NCBI RefSeq assembly: GCF_002749975.1
Contig: NZ_PEIG01000009.1
Location: 62,001 to 126,000, forward strand
Source of the DNA: Gloeocapsopsis sp. IPPAS B-1203
GTDB taxonomy: Bacteria; Cyanobacteriota; Cyanobacteriia; Cyanobacteriales; Chroococcidiopsidaceae
Length of the DNA stretch: 64,000 bases
Reading direction: 5' to 3'
Every line of letters begins with the position of its first letter. Position 1 is the first letter of the stretch. Shown piece after piece: positions 1 through 10,900 of this stretch. The position numbers and the translations under genes were made by a program. The notes under the pieces were generated by a model. It did not search any database, was not told the DNA's origin, and saw nothing but the letters and a program-made list of their open reading frames with translations.

Positions 1-1461
1 CGTGACAATGCCAACTAATTTACCTTCATCAACGACAGGAAAACCGCGATGTTGAGAACGCGAGAATGCTTGTATAGTTTCATCTAAACTCAATTGTGCG
101 GCTAACGTTTCCACACGTGGTTGCATCACGTCTTTAGCTTTGAGTTCAATTAAAAGTCCTTGAATAGGACCTTCTTTTGGCAGACGAATGCCTTTTAATT
201 CCAAAAGTTTGTCATATAATGAGCCAGGGAAAAACTTATCTGCAATCAGGTACGCTGTCACTGAACCGATCATTAACGGCAACACCAAGTTGAAATCTGT
301 TGTCATTTCAAACACAATGACAATCGCCGTAATCGGAACCTTGGAAACTACACTAAAAAATGCTCCCATTCCTGCTAGTGCGTATGTCGCTGGCGAACCA
401 AATCCAAATAAACTTTGTTCAGCGACACCAACGAGATATCCTAAAGACGAACCCAAAATTAGACTCGGTGCAAACAATCCTCCAGGTGCGCCTGAACCAA
501 AAGCAACGAGCGTTAGCGTAAATTGCGCAACAAAAGCGATCGCAGCCAAAGACCAATCTGCGCCTCCTGTAATCAAAAACTCGCGTAAACCTGTATTATC
601 TCGAAAAGTAGCAGGTAAGAACGCAACGACTAAACCAGAAGTTCCACCAGCGATCGCCATTCGTAGTGGTAAACTTAAGCGCGATTGATTGTAAAATTTT
701 GTGCTAGCAATAATTCCTCGGTTAAACAATGAACCGAGGACTCCTGCTAAAAGTCCTAATAACAAAAAAAATGGCAGTTCTGCAAGCGAGAAACTTGTTT
801 GAGATGCTGTTAAAACAAGATTCAGTTGTAAAGTTCGCCCCCCTAAAATCCGCGAGACAACCGCACCAATAAACGAGGCGATAATTGCCGTACCTAGAGT
901 TAATCCCGATAAATCTTGCAGTAACTCCTCAATCACAAATAATACCCCTGTAATGGGGGCATTAAATGCTGCTGCTAATCCTGCACCTGCACCCGCCGCA
1001 ATCATTTGTCGTCGATGTTCTGGAGATGTGGGAACCCAGCGACTAAATTGTGCAGCTAAAGCCGCACCGACATGAACAGTAGGTCCTTGTCTTCCTAAAG
1101 TTAACCCTGAACCTAAAGCAATTGTTGAAGCAATAAGTTTGACTAAGGCTTCGCGTAGCGATAACTTAACAGGTGCATCTGCAAGACTCGCCTTCACTTG
1201 CGGAATTCCACTTCCTGATGCTTCAGGTGCTAAACGGTCTAAAAGGAACCCAGCAATGTATCCTAAGAAAAAACCAATTCCTGGTAGAATCAGCCATGCT
1301 GGAGCTAAGCTAGCAGTTTGAACTCGCCATGCACCAATCCAGCCGACTCCAACTCGCAGTACGATAGCAGAAAAGGCGGCGACTAATCCGATTAAACAGG
1401 CTTCAGCGATCGCTAAGCGACGGCGCGGTAATAGCCATTTACGGAAGGGCTGAACTGACAT
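1..1461 (-). CDS. ClC-family chloride channel/transporter with CBS domain (3' part beyond the window)
   Basis: Membrane ClC protein for chloride transport, running off the left edge; 487 codons are inside. The start ATG (1459-1461, complement) opens with a basic stretch followed by hydrophobic helices. The ClC selectivity motif GSGIPQ is at about residues 83-88. The second signature reads GRQGP at about 123-127, where most family members have GREGP, so the external gating glutamate position is a glutamine. A later APITGVLFVIEE segment keeps the conserved IEE. The last visible codons (RGFPVVDEGKLVGIVT) are a CBS-domain strand, so a cytoplasmic CBS regulatory module follows. A long open frame on the opposite strand here is a shadow. 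The family is sure; transported ion and mechanism are inferred. Confidence 0.93.
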   Translation of the reverse strand, partial: MSVQPFRKWLLPRRRLAIAEACLIGLVAAFSAIVLRVGVGWIGAWRVQTASLAPAWLILPGIGFFLGYIAGFLLDRLAPEASGSGIPQVKASLADAPVKLSLREALVKLIASTIALGSGLTLGRQGPTVHVGAALAAQFSRWVPTSPEHRRQMIAAGAGAGLAAAFNAPITGVLFVIEELLQDLSGLTLGTAIIASFIGAVVSRILGGRTLQLNLVLTASQTSFSLAELPFFLLLGLLAGVLGSLFNRGIIASTKFYNQSRLSLPLRMAIAGGTSGLVVAFLPATFRDNTGLREFLITGGADWSLAAIAFVAQFTLTLVAFGSGAPGGLFAPSLILGSSLGYLVGVAEQSLFGFGSPATYALAGMGAFFSVVSKVPITAIVIVFEMTTDFNLVLPLMIGSVTAYLIADKFFPGSLYDKLLELKGIRLPKEGPIQGLLIELKAKDVMQPRVETLAAQLSLDETIQAFSRSQHRGFPVVDEGKLVGIVT

Positions 1462-1489
1462 TAGGGGTGAAGGTAATAAACACTACTCA

Positions 1490-2074
1490 CTACAACCACG
1501 ATAACCAAGAAGACCAGCTTTGGACGATGTTTGCCAGTTCAGTATAACCGCCTGCACCTGGGTGATAGCCATCATTTGCTGCGGCTTCTTGAAACCAAAT
1601 CGTTGAAGATTGCAACTGAGTAAAAGTATTTAAATATGCAATGTCTATTTTTTGACAAACTTGAGCATATTCTACGGATAAACGCGCAATTCTATTATTT
1701 TGTTCGCGATCTGGTGTTGGTGGTGGTCCTACCATTAACACAGGAAACATTTGCTTTGCAGTATTAAGAATATGAGATAAGTTCTCAATAGATGTGGAAA
1801 AATCAACACGAGTTTTACCATTTTCTAGCGTCGTGTCATTTACACCAAACGAAAACACAACGCGGCTATCAAATTCTGAACTCAGGCGACAACTTGCTTC
1901 TGCTAACCAACGATTTTTGATTTCTGTACTAGTTTGCCTGCGTACTCCTAAGTTGTAGTAGGTGATGTCATGTCCTTGTTGACAAGCCGCAGCACAGATT
2001 CTTCCTGCCCAGCCCAGACACTCTGGATCGCCAGTACCATTGACAAAAGAGTCTCCAAAAAAGCAAATGCGCAT
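1490..2074 (-). CDS. SGNH/GDSL-type esterase-lipase
   Basis: Small hydrolase of 194 residues, typical of single-domain SGNH enzymes. Block I is GDSFVNGTGD with the nucleophile Ser at residue 9, block III is GVNDT near residue 77, and block V is DGYHPG near the C-terminus with the catalytic His. No signal peptide is visible, so it is probably cytoplasmic. It lies on the same strand as the ClC gene 28 bases downstream and the TldE-like gene upstream. The substrate (ester, thioester or acylated carbohydrate) cannot be told from sequence. Confidence 0.85.
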   Translation of the reverse strand: MRICFFGDSFVNGTGDPECLGWAGRICAAACQQGHDITYYNLGVRRQTSTEIKNRWLAEASCRLSSEFDSRVVFSFGVNDTTLENGKTRVDFSTSIENLSHILNTAKQMFPVLMVGPPPTPDREQNNRIARLSVEYAQVCQKIDIAYLNTFTQLQSSTIWFQEAAANDGYHPGAGGYTELANIVQSWSSWLSWL

Positions 2075-2086
2075 AGTATCAAAAAT

Positions 2087-2107
2087 GTGACTAGTGACTA
2101 GTGGCTA
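2087..2107. repeat. Heptamer tandem repeat GTGRCTA x3
   Basis: Three head-to-tail heptamers (GTGACTA, GTGACTA, GTGGCTA) sit between the hydrolase and TldE-like genes. The complement unit (TAGYCAC) is the same family as the repeats inside the oxoprolinase gene at 21426 and 21795 and near 28833. This is the short tandemly repeated repetitive sequence type known from cyanobacteria. Confidence 0.75.
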
Positions 2108-2130
2108 GAAAAAAACTAATCATTAATCGC

Positions 2131-3489
2131 TTAACCTTTACCTGTAGTTGATAGTCCCTCGACAATCATAGACGGAGTGTAGCAACTTCCGTTCCAATCA
2201 GCGTCGCCACCAAGCGCGACTAATTGTTTGAGTGCTGTATACACATTGCCAGCAACCATTGTATCTTTGACGCGCCCTAATACTTGACCGTGTTTGACAC
2301 GATAGCCTAAGTCAACATTAATGGAGAAGTCGCCAGAAATGCTACCACCACCACCTAGCATTTGATCGACAACGATGCCATCATCGAGCTTAGCGATTAA
2401 GTCAAGCAGTGAACCAGAACCAGGCTGAATTAGTAAGTTAAACATTCCTGGCGTGGGGTAACTTCCTAACCCAGGGCGAAAGCCATTACCAGTAGAAGCA
2501 ATATTTAGTTGACGTCCGGTTGTGCGATCGCAGTAAAACTGCTGCAAAATACCATTTTGGATAAAAACGACTCGTTGCGTAGGCGTACCTTCATCGTCAA
2601 ACGGGCAACTATAAGGTCCTGCTTCAGGATCTTGGTATAAAGTTAAAACAGGAGAAATCACTGGTTTACCTATGCGATCGCTCCACGGAGAAGCTTTTTC
2701 AAGAACACGCTTGCCATTTAGTGCTGCTTGTAAAGTTCCCCAAAGCATATCCGCAGCTTTAGAGGTAAATAATACAGGAACTCTCCCTGTGGGAGATGCG
2801 ACATTTTCTGCTGCCCACTCTAGGCGTTGGATAATTTGCTGGGCAATTTTTTCGGGGTGTAAGCTACCGCGTTCGGTTTGTCCGTCAGAGACACTCAGAA
2901 AATCATCGCCGCGCACCCACTCGGCAGATAAATAGCAACCCAAAGTGGTATCAGTATAGTAGCAATCTAATCCCAAAGAGTTGACTAGTCGGGTTGTTTC
3001 GACATCACTATCCCACTCAGCACTCATCAACACTTCGGGGTAGGCATCCCGAATGAGGGCGATCGCTTGTTTTCCCCAATGAATCAGTTGTTCGACACTG
3101 ACAGCTTCACCCAAGTCAGGATAAAGGGATTGCGAATGACTCTCAATTTCAATTGTTTCAGGTTCATTGAGTTGACTCAGCGCTAAAGCGCGTTCTACTA
3201 AGGCTTGGGGTTCTACAGAACCATAAGCAACGGCGAGTCCTGGGCGTCCGTTACGCCACAATCGCAAGGCGGTTCCTTCGGCTTGAGTACTTTCTAGCTG
3301 TTTGAGGCGATTGGCTTCAAAAAAAATTGGTCGAGAAAGCGATCGCGATTGATACACTTCAGCTACCTCAGCTCCTGCTTTTGCACAGAGATCGAGTAGT
3401 TGTTCTGCAAGTGTTGAGTGTGGCAAATTTTCAGAACCCATGACCGATGCTGAGTGTGGAAGTGATGATGAACTATGAAGCACAAGCAC
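2131..3489 (-). CDS. TldE/PmbA-like member of the TldD/PmbA family
   Basis: 452-residue protein of the TldD/PmbA (modulator of DNA gyrase) family. TldD and TldE form a metalloprotease that degrades unfolded peptides and matures modified peptides such as microcin B17. The C-terminal half carries the family segments GNGFRPGLGSYPTPG, MLGGGGSISGDFS and RVKDTMVAGNVY. I see no HExxxH zinc motif, which fits the non-catalytic TldE/PmbA partner rather than TldD; no tldD gene is in the window, although in many cyanobacteria the pair is adjacent. The first 16 residues are low complexity, so Met17 (MGSENLPHS) is an alternative start. Confidence 0.85.
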   Translation of the reverse strand: MLVLHSSSSLPHSASVMGSENLPHSTLAEQLLDLCAKAGAEVAEVYQSRSLSRPIFFEANRLKQLESTQAEGTALRLWRNGRPGLAVAYGSVEPQALVERALALSQLNEPETIEIESHSQSLYPDLGEAVSVEQLIHWGKQAIALIRDAYPEVLMSAEWDSDVETTRLVNSLGLDCYYTDTTLGCYLSAEWVRGDDFLSVSDGQTERGSLHPEKIAQQIIQRLEWAAENVASPTGRVPVLFTSKAADMLWGTLQAALNGKRVLEKASPWSDRIGKPVISPVLTLYQDPEAGPYSCPFDDEGTPTQRVVFIQNGILQQFYCDRTTGRQLNIASTGNGFRPGLGSYPTPGMFNLLIQPGSGSLLDLIAKLDDGIVVDQMLGGGGSISGDFSINVDLGYRVKHGQVLGRVKDTMVAGNVYTALKQLVALGGDADWNGSCYTPSMIVEGLSTTGKG

Positions 3490-3530
3490 GATTAGTTATT
3501 GCTAGTACTTTATATAGCTCTGCAACCAAT

Positions 3531-4394
3531 TTACGGCAGATTGGGTTCTTGTAATAGCCAAAATCCTGCAAAAGCTTCTACTTCTGGGTTTGATTGAACT
3601 GCCAAAAAGTGTACTCCGTTAGCTTGTTGCTTAGCTGTTTCAAAGTTTTTAGCTTCTGCAATTGCCTTGGGATCTTTGAAGTTTGCCAAGATCCAACTTT
3701 CAGTAACGCCAGTTTCTAAGAGGAGTTGTGGTGTCTGTTGGTTGTCAAATCTAATATTGGCTAATTCTAAACCTGACATCCACCCTGCTAGAGGGACTGC
3801 ACGAGGAGAAAACACAATAAGTCCAGGAATTTTTGTTTCAGGTTGAACGCCAGTTATTGATAGTGGGAAAGCTTCACTAAATCCAATATCCCACTCTGGC
3901 ATTTCAGCAAACGCCGCAGCTTCTAGAGAGACAAATGCCCATTGTTGCCCAATTAAGGCATCGGGTAAACGTTGTGGTAAAGGGACTTCCATGCGTACCG
4001 AAGGATTTGTTGCTGCTTGATATCCAGGTTCTTGCGGATAAACTTCCTCCATACGTTGTTGCAGCCATTGATTTAATGCTAGTGTCCGACGACTAAGTTG
4101 TGCAGGAATTCCCAAGTCTTCACAGGCTTTAGCGATCATGTTGTTCATCTGACGCCGGAAGAAGCGAAACTTGACAGGAGTAGTGTTTGCGTCTTTGATG
4201 GCTTCTTCTAGTGCAGTGCGCAACCAAACTGAGTTAACTTGCGTACTCGGACAATACTTGGCAAAGCGAAACAGTGAATTAGGTTCTGCACGAATATCCG
4301 TAAGACTTTCGCATACTAAAACTTCCCAAATTTTTTTTTGGTTTTCATCCAAAATTGGACGCGAGTAAAAATCAATTTCCCAGATATTGCCCAT
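3531..4394 (-). CDS. Tab2/Atab2-family RNA-binding protein (DUF1092)
   Basis: 287 residues. The N-terminus (GNIWEIDFYSRPILDENQKK) and the segment FRFFRRQMNNMI are hallmarks of the Tab2/Atab2 family. Chlamydomonas Tab2 and Arabidopsis ATAB2 bind the psaB transcript and support its translation and photosystem I assembly; cyanobacterial members are inferred to act on photosystem mRNAs. No membrane segment is seen. It is divergent from the MFS/spermidine-synthase fusion, with about 205 bases of shared upstream region. The family is restricted to oxygenic phototrophs, which supports the cyanobacterial assignment. Confidence 0.88.
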   Translation of the reverse strand: MGNIWEIDFYSRPILDENQKKIWEVLVCESLTDIRAEPNSLFRFAKYCPSTQVNSVWLRTALEEAIKDANTTPVKFRFFRRQMNNMIAKACEDLGIPAQLSRRTLALNQWLQQRMEEVYPQEPGYQAATNPSVRMEVPLPQRLPDALIGQQWAFVSLEAAAFAEMPEWDIGFSEAFPLSITGVQPETKIPGLIVFSPRAVPLAGWMSGLELANIRFDNQQTPQLLLETGVTESWILANFKDPKAIAEAKNFETAKQQANGVHFLAVQSNPEVEAFAGFWLLQEPNLP

Positions 4395-4599
4395 GCCTTG
4401 CCGTAAGAATATGGCTTACTTGATTAGATCGTACAAGGTAATGCAGCGATCGCGCTGATTGGATTTTTCTTTACTCTTTTCAGATCAAAGCTGAAACTGC
4501 TCTCTTGAATCTATATAGAATGTTGTATGTACCGCACCTAGCCAAAATAATTGTTATTAAAGTGCATAGCATATATGGCGTCACCGGATAAATCAGGAT

Positions 4600-7164
4600 A
4601 TGCCAAAAAATCGGATTGCCTCAACTAGCCTACTTATCCTGTTATTTTTCTCAGGCTTTGCTGCACTTGTTTATCAAGTACTATGGGTGCGCGAGTTAGG
4701 ATTGCTATTTGGCAGTACTGCTCAAGCAGCTGCTTTAACTATTGCCATTTTTTTTACAGGGCTTGCCTCTGGAGGTTGGTTTTGGGGTCGTCGCGCTCCT
4801 CATACCTCTAGTTTGCGCTGGTTTGGGTGGGTTGAAATCGGAGTGGCATTAACTGCACTAGGGCATTTCGCTCTTGTTGATGTCTATCATGCGCTGTATC
4901 CCATCTTCTACGCTACAGTCGGTCATTCTCCAATATTAGACACGCTAGTCAAAGCTATCATTGCCGCAACTTTGCTGCTACCTGCCTCTTTTTTAATGGG
5001 TGGTACTTTACCACTGATGGTGCAGCATTTGGTACGTCATCCAAATCAATTGGCAACTGTTGGTACTCAACTCTATGCTGTCAATACAGCCGGTTCAGCG
5101 TCGGGGGCGTTAGCAACTGGGTTTGTTTTACCTCTGCTGTTAGGGTTTCGTAATACCTATCTACTAGCAGTGAGTTTAGATTTCACAGTTGGGTTATTGG
5201 CGGTGTTACTAGCTAGTACAAAGACAGAAAAGTCAAGCATTTCATCGGATTTGCAACAGAAATTTAATTCTGATACTAAAATCCCCAACCGATCGCCTCA
5301 TTTATCCTTACCTAATCCTCTGGTTTGGGCAACGGCATTTTCTTCTGGATTTGCCACTCTTGGAATTGAAGTGATTTGGACAAGGCTGTTTTCTCAAGTA
5401 TTACAGAATTCTGTTTATACTTATGCCCTTGTTCTCTCTACTTTCTTGCTTGCTCTCTCGTTAGGAGCAGCGATCGCTAATGCTCTTTCGCGGTTGCATC
5501 GTCCTGCTCCACCACTGATTCTATGCGGGTTATTGCTGCTAGCTAGTAGCGCTACAGCGGTTTCTCCGTGGCTATTTTATGAGGTGACTGATGGATTCAC
5601 TTACTTGGGACGGGATCTCAATTGGGAAAGTTATTTATCTGCGATCGCCAGCGTAGCAGGATTAGTGATGTTGCTACCTGGAATGATATTAGGGGCAGTG
5701 CTACCTTACTTAATGAGAATACTAGAAACCGATCCGCGACAGCCTAGTGAGCAAGTCGGACGACTGATTGCTGCTGATACCACTGGTGCTATTTTAGGAT
5801 CGCTGAGTGCAGGCTTTTTGCTGTTGCCGCTACTCGGAGCATGGCGAAGTTTATTGCTACTGGCTAGCATTTACTTGGTAATTGTGGCGGCGATCGCTTT
5901 GCTTCGCACCACTATAATTCGTTTAGTTGTCGCGGGAGTTTTAGTGACTGCGGCAGTTCTCTTGACTGGAATGAATCTGCAAGCGCTGCAAACAGTGCCT
6001 ATTGGAACTCGTGCCAATGACCGAATCGTAGAGATACAAGAAGGCTCTCATGCCACAGTTGCAGTAGTTGATACATCTAGAGGCGGACGAGCTATTCGAG
6101 TTAATACGTATTACACGCTGGGTAGTTCGCGTAATTTGCACTTCGAGCAAAATCAAACTGTCGTACCAATGATGACTCATCCCAAGCCTGATTCAGTGTT
6201 CTACTTGGGAATGGGAACAGGGATTACAGCAGGTGCTGCTTTGGCGTTTCCAGTCAAGCTTGTGGTGTGTGAGTTGTTACCTGAAGTTGTTTCTTTATCA
6301 AAAGCTCATTTTACGCCTTGGACGAGAGGACTCTTTGAAGATGAAAGAGTGACAGTTCATGCCGAAGATGGACGTAACTGTTTAAGCCGCAGCCGCGATC
6401 GCTATAACTTGATTATTAGTGACTTATTTACGCCCTGGGAACGGGGTACGGGTAATCTCTACACTTTGGAGAATTATCAAATTGCCAAGGAACGCCTAGA
6501 GCCGGATGGTATCTTTGTGCAGTGGATTCCGCTTTATCAAGTATCGCAGCAGGAGTTTGGCATCATTGCTCGTACGATGGCAGAAGTCTTTCCTCAGGTG
6601 GTGATGTGGCGTGGCGATCTAGCACCTAGTCGCTCTATAGTGGCATTAATTGGGCAAAAACAGGCACAGCCACTCGATCCCCAAGTGATTGCTCGGCATG
6701 GACGCTATCTGATGAATCAGTTAGAGGCGATCGCTACTCCTACCTCCGATGAGGCTTTAACAGCCCTTTTACTCCGGTTGTATGTTGGTAACATTACTGC
6801 AAGTAAACTATTCGACAATTACCCGATTAACACTGACGATTACCCTCTAATTGAATATCTTGCACCGCGAACTCATCGACAGGTACAAACTGGCACAGCG
6901 CGTTTTCTAGTTGGCTCTGAGCGAGAACATTTGTATCATCAGATCCGTTCAGCTGTCAATCCAGAAGCCGATCCCTACCTTGTTAACCTCACTTCAGCAC
7001 AATATGGCTACGTGAATGCAGGTCACAATTACTCTCGATATGCCCAGTTGTCAGCACAGGGTAGCAAACAGCAGGCTCGCCCTTACCTAGAAAAATTTCA
7101 AGTACTCTCGCCATCTGATGAGCTTCAGGATTTATCTCCAGCTAGCGTGCTGTTGAGGCGTTAG
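4600..7164 (+). CDS. Fused MFS-type membrane protein / spermidine-synthase-like protein
   Basis: 854 residues. The N-terminal ~480 residues are a multi-helix membrane region (starting FSGFAALVYQVLWVRELGLL, typical of this fusion), with a hydrophilic loop around residues 205-240. The C-terminal part is a polyamine-synthase-type Rossmann fold: YLGMGTGITAGAA is the nucleotide loop, VVCELLPEVV ends in the acidic strand, and YNLIISDLFTPWERG carries the DxFxP-like active-site loop. A TPR-like tail ends the protein. Such fusions are common in cyanobacteria; whether they make polyamines or methylate or transfer another group is unknown. It starts 205 bases from the divergent Tab2-like gene and appears monocistronic. 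Confidence 0.85.
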   Translation: MPKNRIASTSLLILLFFSGFAALVYQVLWVRELGLLFGSTAQAAALTIAIFFTGLASGGWFWGRRAPHTSSLRWFGWVEIGVALTALGHFALVDVYHALYPIFYATVGHSPILDTLVKAIIAATLLLPASFLMGGTLPLMVQHLVRHPNQLATVGTQLYAVNTAGSASGALATGFVLPLLLGFRNTYLLAVSLDFTVGLLAVLLASTKTEKSSISSDLQQKFNSDTKIPNRSPHLSLPNPLVWATAFSSGFATLGIEVIWTRLFSQVLQNSVYTYALVLSTFLLALSLGAAIANALSRLHRPAPPLILCGLLLLASSATAVSPWLFYEVTDGFTYLGRDLNWESYLSAIASVAGLVMLLPGMILGAVLPYLMRILETDPRQPSEQVGRLIAADTTGAILGSLSAGFLLLPLLGAWRSLLLLASIYLVIVAAIALLRTTIIRLVVAGVLVTAAVLLTGMNLQALQTVPIGTRANDRIVEIQEGSHATVAVVDTSRGGRAIRVNTYYTLGSSRNLHFEQNQTVVPMMTHPKPDSVFYLGMGTGITAGAALAFPVKLVVCELLPEVVSLSKAHFTPWTRGLFEDERVTVHAEDGRNCLSRSRDRYNLIISDLFTPWERGTGNLYTLENYQIAKERLEPDGIFVQWIPLYQVSQQEFGIIARTMAEVFPQVVMWRGDLAPSRSIVALIGQKQAQPLDPQVIARHGRYLMNQLEAIATPTSDEALTALLLRLYVGNITASKLFDNYPINTDDYPLIEYLAPRTHRQVQTGTARFLVGSEREHLYHQIRSAVNPEADPYLVNLTSAQYGYVNAGHNYSRYAQLSAQGSKQQARPYLEKFQVLSPSDELQDLSPASVLLRR

Positions 7165-7562
7165 CACTTTGACAGTCTGCAAAATGAAGTTCGATTACCT
7201 CAGTGCAGAGGAAGCAGTGCAGGGGACGGTTCATAAGTTTTTTTATAAGCTTTGCAATGCCGTGTATTTTTGTGCAAAGTTAATTACTGAATTATGCTAA
7301 CTATTTTTCTATTTCATTCGATCAAACTTGCGGAAATATTGATTATTTTACTTGATATTTGCTCTTATTATTCATATTAAATCAAGTAGAAAGTAACTAT
7401 GACAAACACAGCAAAAATTAATAATAAAAAGCTTTAGATGAATTAGTAACCAATTTTTATAGTTTTGCAATTTGCTATTTATCATTAATTACAGCTTTCT
7501 TAGTCACTAGTATCATTGGCACAATTTAAGACAATAAGTCACAATTAAAAAAGGAGAACAAA
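7165..7562. other. AT-rich intergenic region, 398 bp
   Basis: No coding sequence recognised. It is strongly AT-rich and leads into the small gene at 7563, whose AAGGAGA ribosome-binding site lies at about 7550-7556. No stable hairpin with a T-run was seen after the upstream stop at 7164. Confidence 0.5.
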
Positions 7563-7898
7563 ATGTCATTAAACCACCATTCTTGGGAAGAAATAACAGA
7601 CAAAGATGAAATTGCAAAAATTTTAGATGATATCAACAACCAACCTCTTGAATTTGCACCACAACAAGAAGTAGATATTCATGGCGAAACAGTGGAGAAG
7701 TTTGTTGAATTGGTTCTTGATTGTGGGTGGGCGTTCATCTCGGATGAATCAAGTCTATATGATTTTGGTTTAATTGATGATGTCACAAAGTTAGAAGCAA
7801 AAATTAAAGAAGTTTTTGGAGTAGATGTGTCTGATATTGAAGATAAAAACTTGTTGAAAATCTTTGAGCGAATTGACAGTAGTAAACCTCTTATTTAA
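7563..7898 (+). CDS. Small acidic hypothetical protein
   Basis: 111 residues, soluble, very rich in Asp and Glu, with no signal peptide or membrane segment. I do not recognise the family. A strong AAGGAGA ribosome-binding site lies about 6-7 bases before the ATG, which argues for a real gene. The central segment VEKFVELVLDCGWAFISDESSLYDF looks like a folded alpha/beta core, and the tail VFGVDVSDIEDKNLLKIFERI an amphipathic helix. It is convergent with the large exoprotein gene, with 15 bases between stops. Its function is unknown. Confidence 0.7.
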   Translation: MSLNHHSWEEITDKDEIAKILDDINNQPLEFAPQQEVDIHGETVEKFVELVLDCGWAFISDESSLYDFGLIDDVTKLEAKIKEVFGVDVSDIEDKNLLKIFERIDSSKPLI

Positions 7899-7913
7899 TG
7901 TGTCATATATCAA

Positions 7914-10900
7914 CTACTTTCCACATTCCCGACTCAAGACGATTTGCCCATTGGTAAGACGATATGCGGCTTGCGGTTCAATAATTGGATCTCCTATTTT
8001 CCAAGGACGATGTGTAGAAGTGCGATCGCTTTCTACACCGCGCACATCTCCTGTGGGATAAGATGACACCGCAGCATCTCCAGGACGATTGGGTAAATTA
8101 CCTGTACCTGTTATAGTGAATGTTCCGCTGCGATCGCTGCGTGCAATGCAACTATTGGCGACTAAAGCATTTGTATCAATGGTGTTTTCAGGTAATTCTG
8201 TAAGACTATTTTGCAGAAAGCTGACATCTGGGATTGTGACAACTCCCGATACTGCACCAGTGGCGTTAATATCAGCGCGATCGTTGTTATTTAAGAAGTT
8301 ATTTGCAGAATCTGGTTTGACTTGTGAAGAAGCTGAATTAAAACTATTACCAAAGTAAGCAGGAGTATTGAGAGTAATATTTCCACCTCTCCCTGCTTGA
8401 GCAAAAGTAAAGATATCGCTATCATCAAAGGCAATTACTGCACCAGATGTTATTTCGATATTACCGCCGTTAGCATTGCTACTAGCTCGTGTAGAAATAT
8501 CGCTGTTGTTGCGGAGGATTAGGCGATCGCTAATTTGTAGAGTAACATTACCACCAGATAAATTATTTGAGACTTCAGTTGAAGGTGTATTTAACGCAAG
8601 TATAGATGAATCGCGATCAAGAGTAAAGGAATCTGCACTGACTTTAATGTTTCCAGCATTCCCTACTCCAAAAGAACTTGCATTTAGCCTAGCGTCATCA
8701 GCTATCAAGACAGCATTTGCTTCAAGTTTAATATCGCTACCATTAGCGATCGCACCTGGAGACACGGTAGTTGAAATACCACTGTTCAAACCTGTAACAG
8801 AAATAAAATCAACAGCTTTGATTGATACAATTCCCGATTCACCTGTAGTGTTAAGTAAAAATGCTGCTTGTAATTGAGCACCCTCAGTCAAGAAAATATT
8901 TTTAGCCGCGATCCCTATATTGCCAACTTTTCCTGCTGCTGACGTTCCGTTAAGCTGTCCTATATTGCTACTTACTATGCTTCCGTTTGCCGCAGAAAAA
9001 GTATTATTGGCTTCAAAGAAAATATTTCCTGCGTCTCCTATTCCTCCATTAACAGTAGCTACTCTAGCATGATCTTCTAAAACAATACGATCAGATTTAA
9101 TTGTAATATCTCCTGCATTTCCTATTCCCAAAAAACTAATATTGCCACTAGGAGGAGGAAGATTACCTCTAGTTACACTACTACTGATGAAACTTTGCTT
9201 TATCAAAAAATGTTCAGTGGCATTAATCCAAATATTACCAGCGTTTCCTTTTATCAAGCTATCAGTATTAAGCGCAGCATTATTGATTAGCGATACGTTT
9301 TTGGCAGTAATACTAATATCTCCGCCGTTTCCTTCAGCGTTCACAAATACTACACTACTAATATTGCCTTCATCTAAAATAATGTCTTTTTGTGCTTCAA
9401 TCCTGACATTACCAGCGTTACCTTGACCATCACTTGTGCTAGTTATTGTACCCTTATTACTAAGTCTCAAATTTCCAGTAGCAATTTCAATTTTGCCACC
9501 ATTACCTACAGCATTTTGAAGCACGCCACTAGAAATCTGACTAAATAAATCTGCGCCTACTCTGCTACCTTGACCATCAATAAATACACTATCTGTAGCT
9601 GTAATGCCAATGTTACCTGCGTTACCTCTACCACTACTGTCAGTTCCTATGAGAGCGCCATTTATGAGAGATAAATTTCTAGTAGTAATTATGATGTCTC
9701 CTGTATTACCTATTCCCCCCTGAACAGAGGTAATAATAGAACTGAGTAAGTTGTTTCTAAATTTTGCTTCTCCATCCAATAAGATATTATTACTAGCATT
9801 TATCGTTATATTTCCTGAGTTACCTTCGCCAGAGATAAAGCTAGTGATACTACTGCCATTAGTAAGAAGAAGATTCTCAGTGTCGAGATGAATGTTTCCT
9901 GCGTTACCTACACCTTTTTGATCAATAAAGCTAGAAATAGAACTAATAAATGGTTCTGAACTTCCATCAACAAAGATAGTATCATTTGCAAAAATATCAA
10001 TATTACCCGAAGTTCCTTTTCCTGAGTTGAAGCTGTTAATAGAACCGCCATTAGTCAGAGAGATTTTTTTCGCACTTATGATAACATCACCTGTACTACC
10101 AGAGCCATTTTCTCCAATTTGGTTCTTAATTCCACTATTTGTGATTAGTAAATTGGTAACTAAGCCTTTACCATCAATAGAGAAATTATTGCTAGCCTTA
10201 ATATCTATATCTCCTGTCTTACCTGTGCCATTAAGTGTAGAAAGTATATTTGCTCCGTTGGTTAAAGAAAAATCATTTGTAGCAATCTCTACTTTCCCTG
10301 CGTTACCTACACCTTGGTTAAATACACTATTATAAATACCGCTAGAAATACCATTTTGATTTATTCCATCAAAAGTAACCTTATCGCTAGCATTAATAAT
10401 AATATCTCCTGCTTGAGCTTCGGGAGAACCCAAACCTGATGCAATACCAGCGATCAAAGCGCTTCCTTCTTTCAGCTCTAAATTTTTGCTATTAATTGCG
10501 ATCGCACCTCCTCTCCCTGCAAGTACATTGACAACAGCACCTTGATTGAGAAAAACATTGCCTCTTTCTACATTTTCAGGAAAACTCAAACTTCCATCAC
10601 TATTAATATCAATGATTCCTGGCTTTGATAATCCTCCTAACTCGACTCTTCCTCCTGGTGCAAATATGATTCCACCTGCTAAATTAACGTCGCCACCTAT
10701 TAAAGATAAGTTTTTTCCTGGTTGCATCTGTAAACCAAATACCGACTGATTAACAATTGCACCTGGAGTATTCCCAATCTGCAAACCAAGAGGAACTTTA
10801 ATTTCTAAAATTAGTTTTTGTGGATTAATTGCGCTAAATTCTCGACCATCCTCAAATAATATACTTTCAGCAGTAGTTGCTACAAATGAACCCTTAACAT

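Noticed and set aside
188-688. 166-codon plus-strand open frame
   Set aside because: It lies wholly inside the ClC gene on the other strand and has no coherent protein features.
8089-10749. Several plus-strand open frames of 67-133 codons
   Set aside because: They are shadows of the repetitive exoprotein gene on the minus strand.
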